Source: Macrostomum hystrix
Taxonomy: Eukaryota; Platyhelminthes; Macrostomidae
DNA length: 64,000 bases
NCBI GenBank assembly: GCA_950097015.1
Contig: CATNEN010000030.1
Location: 4,387,001-4,451,000 of the forward strand
Direction: 5' to 3'
In this document: piece after piece, positions 11,061 to 21,747 of the stretch
How the letters are laid out: every line of letters begins with the position of its first letter
Numbering within the stretch: the first letter of the stretch is position 1
Program-made: the position numbers and the translations under genes
Notes under the pieces: generated by a model
The model's database searches: none
What the model was told of the DNA's origin: nothing
Seen by the model: only the letters and a program-made list of their open reading frames with translations

Positions 11061-12944
11061 CACGGAGGGTAATATAGAATCATAGACAGGAGGCGCGGAA
11101 AGGAAAGAGGGCAGAGAGCATTCCAGTTTACTTTGGGGTGCAGTTGGTTTTTTAATTTCATTTGCACTAAAGAGCAAAAGCCTAAGCAATGAAGTCGAGG
11201 CAACTAATTTAGCTGTGGTCCACTAAAGCAAACAGCCTTCTAATTTAAAGGTGTCTTGAGGCCATTAATAAGCTATAGAACAAAGACTTACTTCGCACTG
11301 CTGCAGTTTCTAAGGCGAGTTACTATATTCTAATAATGCAAACGTTTGAGAATAATGGGCTTGAGGTGACAGGTGACACCTTCAAGATTAACAAAGAAAG
11401 TTTCTCGCGTGTTCAGATGCAGGAAAATTGATTCAATAAAATTCCAATAAAAACAAAGCATTGGACCTAAATATTTAGGCATATTGTTTCATATGGAACA
11501 AAGCTAGTATTTCATTTTCCGCACAAGTGGCGTTGTTAAGCTCGCTCCGAAGTTGAGATGCCAGCTGACTGAGCTTTGAGTCTTGTAGCAGAAGCATCAA
11601 CAAAGTTAATTTCATGTCGTGGCAGAGGAAGGATGAGAAAGGATATTAAAGATTTGAAACAAATCAGTGCATCACACTGGCCCACATTTCTTCAATGTGA
11701 TTGTGCTTGATGATAAGCCGTTATTGACTGAATAAAAATATGATGGCGTGTGAAGTTCAATGCAATAAGTGGGACTATCCAATGTAACATATATAATTGC
11801 GCCTCAGGGGTTCTGGTCGCTGTGAATTTTAACCCTATACCCACCTATTCCTAGTCAGATCAGGGGGACTATGCGAGCATCCCATATCTATATTCAGTTG
11901 AACCCAGCAAACCAATGTAAATGTATATGTGTGCAACCACTTAATGCCTGTGAAGGCAGCGATTGCGTGATCTAACATTTTGCAACATATAAAGTCGAAA
12001 GCTTTAGATTAACAAAAATTTTTATAAAATAGCGCGATGGAATCCAGCGAAATCCTTATGAAACCAAAGATTCCCATACTTTTACTAACATATGAAATAA
12101 CTGTTGCATGCGCGGCAAATGCCAAATCTCTAATTACTCAATTGTCTATGGTATCTCATTGCATTGTCTTGGCCAGAGTCTAACAGAACTCACTATACAC
12201 GCACAGTGAGAGATGCATATATTTGAGAGCAGATTTCTCTCTGCATCCGCTCTACAGACTCGCACCCGCGCTCTCTGCAGTATATACCTACATATCGCCT
12301 GTAAGGTAAATCTGAATTCATTTGCACATTCATGAGATCCAATATATATATATATATGTATGTATTGCAGAACAGTCTGTGGCGCGGCCACTTAACCGGA
12401 ACTGACACCGCTGTGCAGAATCCAGCAAGATGTGCTAAATTTCAGTTGGGTGCCCCGCATCCACTGCAATGTCATCACGGTGCCGTGAAATCTCAGGTTT
12501 CGTTCGCTTCCCATGCATGCAGCTTGATCCTTCACGGCGGCACAGTGGGGGGTGGAGCTGTTGCACATGCTAATAACACGAGCGACAATGTCTATGTATA
12601 TACGCGATGTTCACTTGGCTTGCATAATGAGGCCACGAGATGAACTACTTATTTATATGCATGCGCTGCATATGGAAGCTGGAAGGATAAACAGTTTGTA
12701 TACGCTAAGTGTGACACATCTAGTGCGACTAATTTAACCCACCTTCAGTTATCGGGAGTAAAACAGTAATTAAAAAACATGCTTCAACAGCAAAATTAGC
12801 GTAAAGTCTAATGCGTAATCAAATCTGAGTTTAAGTTTGAATGGGATAATTTACATTAAGGTGAGGAATTTTGTGTGAATCGGTGAATAATTCACAAAAC
12901 TCGAGTCAATCGACTAAATAACAGTAGAGCTTCCTGCTAACAAC
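11061..12944. other. non-coding AT-rich spacer
   Basis: Nearly 1.9 kb with only short frames and a small TATATA run at about 12340-12360. I see no exon supported by splice sites or codon bias. Confidence 0.5.
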
Positions 12945-13514
12945 ATGCTAAATTTCACATTCCCTAATTTCACCTTCCCTAATTTCACCTTCCCTAATTT
13001 CACATTCCCTAATTTCACATTCCCTAATTTCACATTCCTTAATTTCACATTCACTAATTTCACCTTCCCTAATTTCACATTCCCTAATTTCACCTTCCCT
13101 AATTTCACATTCCCTAATTTCACATTCCCTAATTTCACATTCCCTACTTTCACCTTCCCTAATTTCACATTCCCTAATTTCACATTCCCTAATTTCACAT
13201 TCCCTAATTTCACATTCCCTAATTTCACATTCCCTAATTTCACATTCCCTAATTTCACATTCCTTAATTTCACATTCACTAATTTCACCTTCCCTAATTT
13301 CACATTCCCTAATTTCACATTCCCTAATTTCACATTCCCTAATTTCACATTCCCTAATTTCACATTCCCTAATTTCACCTTCCCTAATTTCACCTTCCCT
13401 AATTTCACATTCCCTAATTTCACATTCCCTAATTTCACATTCCCTAATTTCACATTCCCTAATTTCACATTCCCTAATTTCACATTCCCTAATTTCACAT
13501 TCCCTAATTTCACC
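12945..13514. repeat. minisatellite, 15-bp unit (CCTAATTTCACATTC), about 38 copies
   Basis: Units vary between CACATTC and CACCTTC. A block containing variants CCTTAATTTCACATTCACT occurs twice (about 13037-13060 and 13261-13285), implying a larger segmental duplication within the array. It abuts the next array with no spacer. The long FTFPN and VKLGN frames are artefacts. Confidence 0.95.
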
Positions 13515-14790
13515 TTCACTCTCCGTCTCTTCATCTCACTCTCCCTCTCTTGATCTCACTCTCCGTCTCTTGATCTCACTCTCCCTCTCTTGATCTCACT
13601 CTCCGTCTCTTCATCTCACTCTCCGTCTCTTCATCTCACTCTCCCTCTCTTGATCTCACTCTCCGTCTCTTCATCTCACTCTCCGTCTCTTCATCTCACT
13701 CTCCCTCTCTTGATCTCACTCTCCGTCTCTTCATCTCACTCTCCGTCTCTTCATCTCACTCTCCCTCTCTTGATCTCACTCTCCGTCTCTTCATCTCACT
13801 CTCCGTCTCTTGATCTCACTCTCCCTCTCTTGATCTCACTCTCCGTCTCTTCATCTCACTCTCCCTCTCTTGATCTCACTCTCCGTCTCTTCATCTCACT
13901 CTCCCTCTCTTGATCTCACTCTCCGTCTCTTCATCTCACTCTCCGTCTCTTCATCTCACTCTCCCTCTCTTGATCTCACTCTCCGTCTCTTCATCTCACT
14001 CTCCGTCTCTTCATCTCACTCTCCCTCTCTTGATCTCACTCTCCGTCTCTTCATCTCACTCTCCCTCTCTTGATCTCACTCTCCGTCTCTTCATCTCACT
14101 CTCCCTCTCTTGATCTCACTCTCCGTCTCTTCATCTCACTCTCCCTCTCTTCATCTCACTCTCCCTCTCTTGATCTCACTCTCCGTCTCTTCATCTCACT
14201 CTCCGTCTCTTCATCTCACTCTCCCTCTCTTGATCTCACTCTCCGTCTCTTCATCTCACTCTCCGTCTCTTCATCTCACTCTCCCTCTCTTGATCTCACT
14301 CTCCGTCTCTTCATCTCACTCTCCGTCTCTTCATCTCACTCTCCCTCTCTTGATCTCACTCTCCGTCTCTTCATCTCACTCTCCGTCTCTTCATCTCACT
14401 CTCCCTCTCTTGATCTCACTCTCCGTCTCTTCATCTCACTCTCCCTCTCTTGATCTCACTCTCCGTCTCTTCATCTCACTCTCCCTCTCTTGATCTCACT
14501 CTCCGTCTCTTCATCTCACTCTCCGTCTCTTCATCTCACTCTCCCTCTCTTGATCTCACTCTCCGTCTCTTCATCTCACTCTCCCTCTCTTGATCTCACT
14601 CTCCGTCTCTTCATCTCACTCTCCCTCTCTTGATCTCACTCTCCGTCTCTTCATCTCACTCTCCCTCTCTTGATCTCACTCTCCGTCTCTTCATCTCACT
14701 CTCCCTCTCTTGATCTCACTCTCCGTCTCTTCATCTCACTCTCCCTCTCTTGATCTCACTCTCCCTCTCTTGATCTCACTCTCCCTTCTC
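13515..14790. repeat. minisatellite, 20-bp unit (CTCCGTCTCTTCATCTCACT), about 64 copies
   Basis: Regular 20-bp units with two diagnostic positions, CCGTCTCTTCATC versus CCCTCTCTTGATC. They alternate mostly as G/C or as G/G/C, giving 40- and 60-bp higher-order units. Pyrimidine-rich on the plus strand; the reverse strand reads AGTGAGAT. Confidence 0.97.
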
Positions 14791-14795
14791 TTAAT

Positions 14796-16090
14796 CTCAG
14801 TAAATATATTAATCTTTCTACTCCTCACTCTTGTGCTAGCAGCACACCTTGGTTAAAGAGACTTGACATACAAGTGTAGCTGCGAGTAGTAATTAAGAAT
14901 AAATATATTACCCAATAGTGCTCACGCTGAGCATACAGTGAATGCCTCAAATTTAATATCGTATTTGAGCACGAGAAAATAAAATAATCCATTTCATGCG
15001 CACATGCCCATGAGTCCCAGCTCATCCATGTTTCAGCAGCTGCGATACACTCAATCTCTGGGCGCCATCAACAGAGCGATAGGCATCTCGGAGAGCAGTA
15101 ATTTTTCCCATTCGCTGGACAGCTAAAAGCAGAAAAATTTGAGCGGAATTTCGGCCCGCAAATCCGGTTTGTTGGCCTATTCTTAAAGAAAAAAGACAAG
15201 CTTTTTATCCCTATTTATTTCGATGTGATAACAAATTTATTTCTCCAACTCGATGCGAACAGGTCACCAGCTCTGTCCCCACCCTGACCGGCAGTAAAAT
15301 GGCCAAAACGGACTCAACATTGAGTCGCATCCACTACAGCACCGCCGCGGCACACGGTCCATTATTGATGGCCCTGCACTCCCTTAATCAGCGCGGCAAA
15401 TCGGTGCTTTTCTCCAACTGGCATCGAATTTCTCCAGCCAGTCCCCAGCGGTCGCATTGCTGTCCGAGTCTGCGCGGATGCTGCAAGCTGACCAGGGAGA
15501 AACTTAGCCCACGGAAACCAATTTGAGAAGCAATTGAGTTCACAAGTGTTTGCCTGGCAGGTCTCAAAAAATGGCTCTGCGATGAGCATCACCTTCTTTC
15601 ATTTAGTCTCCACGGGCCTGAGTTCAAGTGGAACTGGGGAGCAGGGACTCAAAAGAGGAAAGCGGATCTCTTACAACTAGCAAAACAGCGACAGCAACCA
15701 CCTGTTTCTCCTCACAGGAGGTCACCGGCTGGGATCAGTTTTGATCAATTCCTCTAAGCGAATCCAAACATTCCGCACACTTTGAGAAAGAAATCTGATA
15801 AAGAGGCTACTCATGACCCGCGACAGCAAACAGCTCAGGGATGAACAGCAAACTTAACTGGTGTGCCAGAATCTGACAAACAATAATTCATGGGCTAATG
15901 GCGGAATTGCTTATTTAGACTGGAGCTGCTGTTTGCTTTAAAAAAAGCCACTCGTCGGAATATCTGAGTAGGGGTCATCACCGACTGAACTCATCACTCT
16001 ACTCACTACCGCCAGTAGCACTTGCGGTTTGTTGGACTGCATTTCCAATTTTCGATACCCTTGCATTTCGTCCTTAGCTCCTCATCTCCA
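14796..16090. other. spacer with one GC-richer patch, no supported gene
   Basis: The stretch at about 15240-15560 is more GC-rich and opens a 75-codon frame from an ATG at 15299. It has no recognisable domain, and the opposite strand is equally open, so I do not call it a gene. The rest is AT-rich with nothing recognised. Confidence 0.45.
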
Positions 16091-16099
16091 TCTCCCTGC

Positions 16100-16625
16100 A
16101 TCTCTCTCTCTTCCTTTCCCATCTCTCTCTCTCTATTCCTTTCCCATCTCTCTCTCTCTATTCCTTACCCATCTCTCTCTATTCCTTTCCCATCTCTCTC
16201 TATTCCTTTCCCATCTCTCTCTATTCCTTTCCCATCTCTCTCTATTCCTTTCCCATCTCTCTCTATTCCTTTCCCATCTCTCTCTATTCCTTTCCCATCT
16301 CTCTCTATTCCTTTCCAATCTCTCTCTATTCCTTTCCCATCTCTCTCTATTCCTTTCCCATCTCTCTCTATTCCTTTCCCATCTCTCTCTATTCCTTTCC
16401 CATCTATCTCTATTCCTTTCCAATCTCTCTCTATTCCTTTCCCATCTCTCTCTATTCCTTTCCCATCTCTCTCTATTCCTTTCCCATCTCTCTCTATTCC
16501 TTTCCCATCTCTCTCTATTCCTTTCCCATCTCTCTCTCCCTTTCCCATCACTCTCTATTCCTTTCCCATCTCTCTCTATTCCTTTCCCATCTCTCTCTAT
16601 TCATTTCCAATCTCTCTCTTTATCT
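16100..16625. repeat. minisatellite, 21-bp unit (CTATTCCTTTCCCATCTCTCT), about 24 copies
   Basis: Near-perfect 21-bp pyrimidine-rich units with a recurrent CCAATC variant. Since 21 is a multiple of 3, all frames on both strands stay open (LSIPFPS heptads and similar), which is not evidence of coding. Confidence 0.95.
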
Positions 16626-16629
16626 TCCT

Positions 16630-17500
16630 TTTCCATCTGCAATAAAAAAGTGCAGCAAAAAGTGAAGGTCTTTTCATGGTCATGCAGAAACTGTTGAAAG
16701 TACGAGCAGTTGCAATAGTGTCTGAAGCGACAAGAACCGTTCGCGTCAAATTTATTTTTGAAGTAAAGCAATGGTATTATCAGTTGTGGCAAAACTAGTA
16801 AAATTAAAGTTCGCGTCAAATATTATTTAAATTAATAGTGTTACACCGACACAAAGTTACAACAAACAAAGAAAATCTAACTCTGGCCTCAATAAGTACC
16901 TGAATAAACTATTTCTTACAATCTTCAGGCTTAAAATACTAAACAGTAGAAATATTTGGTCACTTTCGCAAAACCAAAATATTTGCGAACAAAAATTCAT
17001 ACCATACTACTGTTAGTAAACATGTTAGCCGCTGTCCTGTTGCGAGTGTGGTTTTCCACACACATAGCGAGTAATTATCTCATTAAATTCGCAAACCAAT
17101 TACCATGGCAACAGAAGCCAATTATCGTTAAATTTATTGTAAATATACTGTCATTTGTGATTGACCTGATAGCAGTAATAAAATAGTTTGCGAATCATTT
17201 GGTACTAGAGAATTGAAGAGAGTCCAGCTCAATTAATCAATAGATAACTAGAAAATGGATCAGTTAGCCCGAAGTGAAACGGGAGAAATTTTAAACAAGT
17301 AAATAGAGTAAATCGTTTCAAACAGTTCATCAATAAAATAGCGTATGCTACAGTAATAATACGGCACGTACTTACTTTTTGCCTCAACTGCACAGACGTT
17401 GGTTAATAATGGAAAAATATTTCAATGGTAAAACAGAAAAGTCCAATTGTTTTATATTCAATTAACTCCGGGATTCCAATTTGACATCTTTGTACTTTTG
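16630..17500. other. AT-rich spacer, nothing recognised
   Basis: No coding, RNA or repeat structure that I can support between the 21-bp array and a SINE. Confidence 0.5.
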
Positions 17501-17645
17501 AATCTTTGAATCTTACAACTGAGTTAACTGAAGCACTAAAGAATTAAGTGTCTTGCTTAAACACAAAAAAATTGTCTTTCACTGGCTGAGATTCGAACTC
17601 TCGACCTCTGGTCAGAAGTCCGATGCCCAACCACTGACTTCCAAT
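17500..17645 (-). mobile_element. tRNA-derived SINE (family 1), copy b
   Basis: On the minus strand a tRNA-like head with B box GAGAGTTCGAATCTC is followed by the body GCAAGACACTTAATTC..GTGCTTCAGTTAACTCAG. This matches the SINE at about 1270 apart from substitutions. It lies just past the 3' end of penta-EF-hand gene A. Confidence 0.7.
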
Positions 17646-17784
17646 ATATGTACGCTATGATAATAATAATAGAGGGAGTGGAATAAAAAACCACTCCAGC
17701 CTCGAAGAGCCGTATAAAATCACAGAGATACGACCATGTTTCCGAGAAACAGTGAGCCCAGTTCTCCCCTAGACAATGTCCCAA

Positions 17785-19460
17785 TTAGGAGCGCATCAGG
17801 CAGCCAAGGAGGAAGTCCTCGAATGGCTCGCCCCGGCCTTCGGTTCTGTAGCGATTGGCGCTGGCGGCGATCAGCGCGTTCAGCGAGATGAAGCCGTCAA
17901 GGCCGACATGGCCAACAGGAGGCTTGGCAAATCTCCTGGCTGCTTGATTGACAAAGCTGGGCGAGAAGGCGCACGAGTGCACTCGGTTCAGGGCGTTGGC
18001 CAACTCGCTGGGCGTCAGCTGGCGCGATCGGCTGGCGTCGAAGTCGACAAAGACGGCCCGCCAGTGACGGACAAAGTTGAAGATGGCCTGGGGATTGGGA
18101 TGGGCAGTCGGGAATAAGGATTGTTACCAGTATAACTAGCTATAATTATCATTGTTAACTGCCACATTGAGACGAATATGAATAGGAATGCACGAAAAGA
18201 AAGGTAAAGAAACGAGGGAAAAATAAAAAAACGGGAGAAAAAAACAGTGGGGAAAAATACAAAAAAATGTTTGAGATAGCGCAATAACTCGCTGTCTTCT
18301 TATAGTCTTGCTGTCCTCTCTGTCTCATATTTCTATCTGTGCGCCAACCTCATTTTTCCTGCCCCCATGCTCGTACATGTGTCAGACGCTTCTCTCTCCT
18401 CTAATGTACATTTCTTTATGCTCAATGCTAACAGTGAACAATACTCTTAATAAATACATCGCACTGCCCAAGTAGGGGCCTGAAGACTTTTCAATACTGC
18501 AAAATCATGAACTGAACTCTTACAGTATCTACTTCTCATGGGACAGATTCTGAGATGTCTACTTCTCATGGGACAGATTCTGAGGTGTCTACTTCTCATG
18601 GGACAGATTCTGAGATGTCTACTTCTCATGGGACAGATTCTGAGGTGTCTACTTCTCATGGGACAGATTCTGAGGTGTCTACTTCTCATGGGACAGATTC
18701 TGAGATGTCTACTTCTCATGGGACAGATTCTGAGGTGTCTACTTCTCATGAGACTGATTCTGAGGTGTCTACTTCTCATGTTTTCATGGAGTACAAACTG
18801 ATTTCGCAGCCTCACCTCGAACTCTCTAACATCGATTGTGCCGCTGCGATCCGCGTCAAACATGCTCACAAGCATCTGGCAGGTGGCCAGCTCAAACGAC
18901 TGACCATCGTCATTGATCAGCGCACTCTGCAGCTCCGGCACAGTGATAGAACCGTCCCGGTTTTCGTCAACAACGGCGAACCAACTGGCCACCTCCGGGT
19001 TAATATTGGTAGGAAGCTGCAGTACTGGAGGCTGCGGCTGACGCTGCTGCGAGTTGTACGGCGGCCGCTGTGAGTTGTACGGCGGCTGCTGCGAGTTGTA
19101 CGGCGGCTGCTGTGAGTTGTACGGCGGCTGCTGTGAGTTGTACGGCTGCTGCGAGTTGTACGGCGGCTGCTGCGAGTTGTACGGCGGCTGCTGTGTGTTG
19201 TACGGTGGCTGCTGCGAGTTGTACGGTGGCTGCTGCGAGTTGTACGGCGGCTGCTGTGGGTTGTACGGCGGCTGCTGCGAGTTGTACGGCGGCTGTTGCG
19301 GGTTGTATGGTGGCTGATTAGGATTATACGGCTGACCTGGGAAGCCTGGCGGATGCCCCGGGTTGCCAACTCCGCCTTGATTCGGTCTGGCCGGATCCTT
19401 ATAGGCCGGCGGAGCGCTTGCGTCCCCGTAATTTGGGGCGTTTGTATTATAGCTGTAAGA
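17785..19460 (-). CDS. penta-EF-hand calcium-binding protein A (peflin/sorcin-like), 5' exon missing
   Basis: Two exons are visible, joined in phase 0. One is 19460-18816 (acceptor CTCGCAG, donor GAG|GTGAGG). The other is 18087-17785 (acceptor CCCCAG, stop TAA). An upstream start exon is not identified. The first exon opens with SYSYNTNAPNYGD and a Pro-rich segment, then about 13 heptads of the PPYNSQQ type, encoded by a 21-bp array at 19060-19320. The EF-hands follow. EF1 loop DENRDGSITVPE and EF2 loop DADRSGTIDVRE are canonical; EF3 (DASRSRQLTPSE) lacks the conserved Gly. The downstream region, GHVGLDGFISLNALI and GEPFEDFLL, matches the last two helix-loop-helices of the family. Such proteins bind Ca2+, dimerise through EF5 and act at membranes or ER exit sites. 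It is the first of three tandem paralogues. The intron holds a 30-bp array. Confidence 0.85.
18538..18780. repeat. intronic minisatellite, 30-bp unit, about 8 copies
   Basis: The unit is TCTACTTCTCATGGGACAGA plus TTCTGAGGTG, with a G/A variant, inside the intron of penta-EF-hand gene A. The minus strand stays open across it in frame with the upstream exon, reading MRSRHLRICP decapeptides. Confidence 0.95.
19060..19320 (-). repeat. coding minisatellite, 21-bp unit, in penta-EF-hand gene A
   Basis: About 13 units of GGCGGCTGCTGCGAGTTGTA+C encode the Pro-Pro-Tyr-Asn-Ser-Gln-Gln heptads of the N-terminal domain. One unit is shortened to 15 bp but keeps the frame. Peflin and ALG-2 relatives carry similar Pro/Gly/Tyr-rich N-terminal repeats, so this is a functional domain that also behaves as a minisatellite. 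Confidence 0.9.
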
Positions 19461-19604
19461 CTGCGAGTTTGAAAGGGAGAAGTAAGGTTAGATCCACTAG
19501 TGGAAGACTAAACTACTCTTGTATTCTTATATGAAATATTGTCCTTTAATCCAGTCATTCTCTTTACAATTACATCCTCAGCCCGCCAGAATCAGCTCCC
19601 AGAT

Positions 19605-20530
19605 CCCAGAGATGGACAGCCACTCTCCCAGATCCTCAGGTTGGACAGCCACTCTCCCAGATCCTCATGATGGACAGCCACTCTCACAGATCCTCAGGAT
19701 GGACAGCCACTATCCCAGATCCGCAGGATGGACAGCCACTCTCCCAGATCCTCATGATGGACAGCCACTCTCCCAGATCCTCATAATAGACAGCCACTCT
19801 CCCAGATCCTCATAATAGACAGCCACTCTCCCAGATCCTCAGGATGGACAGCCACTCTCCCAGATCCTCATAATAGACAGCCACTCTCCCAGATCCTCAG
19901 GATGGACAGCCACTATCCCAGATCCTCAGGATGGACAGCCACTATCCCAGATCCTCATAATAGACAGCCACACTCCCAGATCCTCATGATGGACAGCCAC
20001 TCTCCCAGATCCTCATAATAGACAGCCACTCTCCCAGATCCTCAGGATGGACAGCCACTCTCACAGATCCTCATAATAGACAGCCACTATCCCAGATCCT
20101 CAGGATGGACAGCCACACTCCCAGATCCTCATGATGAACAGCCACTCTCCCGGATCCTCAGGATGGACAGCCACTCTCCCAGATCCTCAGGATGGACAGC
20201 CACTCTCACAGATCCTCATAATAGACAGCCACTATCCCAGATCCTCATGATAGACAGCCACTCTCCCGGATCCTCAGGATGGACAGCATCTCTCCCAGAT
20301 CCTCATAATAGACAGCCACTATCCCAGATCCTCATAATAGACAGCCACTCTCCCAGATCCTCATAATAGACAGCCACTATCCCAGATCCTCATGATGGAC
20401 AGCCACTCTCCCAGATCCTCATGATAGACAGCCACTCTCCCAGATCCTCATGATGGACAGCCACTCTCCCAGATCCTCATGATAGACAGCCACTCTCCCA
20501 GATCCTCATGATGGACAGCCACTCTCACAG
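19605..20530. repeat. minisatellite, 30-bp unit (CAGATCCTCATGATGGACAG+CCACTCTCCC), about 31 copies
   Basis: Tandem 30-bp units with ATGATGG, AGGATGG and ATAATAG variants interspersed. The array lies 5' of the first visible exon of penta-EF-hand gene A, probably within its first intron or upstream region. Confidence 0.95.
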
Positions 20531-20534
20531 GAAA

Positions 20535-21040
20535 TAATATGTCACGCTATAGCCAGAAAAGAAGTTCCCTAAGCAAAAAATGAAAAGCCAAAGTGACGCC
20601 GAGAACCACATAAGCCAGAATGAATAGAAAAAAATCACATCAAGTTCAATAATTATTTGCGTGGTTGGCTGCATGCGATTGCTAAGAGATAACTTTCATA
20701 AGTAACTAAACGTTGAACGCAAGGCACACTTGTTACGTAGAATACTGCAGCAGTGATTTGCAGTTGAAAACCAAGATCGGATTTGTTTCATTAATTTCTT
20801 TTTGTCAAGCCCTACGAAAAATAAAACGATAGAGAAAAATAAAAGATCAGACGAGAATTACTGAATAAAAATAGGTTAAAATGTGTAAAACTGCTACTAG
20901 AATTTTGTGTGTCAGTAGGGTCTCTGGAGTATAATAAATACGAAAGATTGGTCTTTGGCTACTACTTATTAAAGAGTTATTATTATAAAAAAATAATGAG
21001 ATTAAATTATTAACCCCAATTATTAATTTCTACTTGAAGG
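20535..21040. other. AT-rich spacer, nothing recognised
   Basis: Spacer between a minisatellite and a SINE, with no supported coding sequence. Confidence 0.5.
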
Positions 21041-21170
21041 GGGTTATCCGAGTGGCTAGACTCACTGCTTGAAGGTCAGAGGTTCGAATTCCCGACACCA
21101 TTGAAAAATAAGTTTTCTATAGCAATGCACTCAACTCTGCATTGCTTCGGCTCACCCAGCAAAGTCCAAA
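21040..21170 (+). mobile_element. tRNA-derived SINE (family 1), copy c
   Basis: The head GGGGGTTATCCGAGTGGCTA resembles the start of a class II (Leu/Ser) tRNA, and the B box is AGAGGTTCGAATTCC. The family-1 body CACTCAACTCTGCATTGCTT follows. This copy shows the head most clearly. The sequence after it, rich in GCAGC, may be the rest of the element or flank. Confidence 0.7.
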
Positions 21171-21747
21171 AGGACTGAACTGCAGCGCAGCAGCTGCGGC
21201 TGTGCTGTCGGCTGCTACACCAATTTGGACAGTTGCAATATACAATGTATAGTTTAGTTATATTCTTAGAAAAGCCGAACTGCTTTAACGAAATCCATTC
21301 AATAAAAGAGAAGGCTGACAATGAGTACATGCATTATGTGACAATAAGAATCGAACTGGGAAGCAACAGCGGGACAAACCATTTTTGGCAAAGTTAAAAG
21401 TAAAAAAAATACTGAAACAATTAAAGTCAAAGAACTTCTAGCAGCTTCGAATAAACAAAACTCTAAACAAATTGCCTACAAATAGCCAATTAGCTCGTAA
21501 TGCTCCAATGATAAACCTGATGCTTATACGGATTTCGGAACTATGAACTTGACTCTGATTAGTAATTGCACAGCAAAATAGCAACTGAAAAGTTATTATT
21601 ATAGAAACTGTTATTAATAAGAAATGGTTAATATGTGTTAATACGCAGTAGCTTATAGTAGAGCAGCAAGACGGTTGGGTTTACAAAAGAAAATAATTTA
21701 ATTACGCGCGCAATAATGCTGGAATAATTATTGGCTTTAATGTCGCC
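21171..21747. other. AT-rich spacer, nothing recognised
   Basis: Lies between the SINE and the stop codon of penta-EF-hand gene B. Probably includes that gene's 3' UTR. Confidence 0.5.

Noticed and set aside
12914-14493. Long repetitive proteins on both strands (FTFPN, VKLGN, SSHSPSL types)
   Set aside because: Minisatellite artefacts: both strands and several frames are open at once.
15299-15526. 75-codon frame MAKTDSTLSRIHYST
   Set aside because: No domain, the opposite strand equally open, no splice or promoter support.
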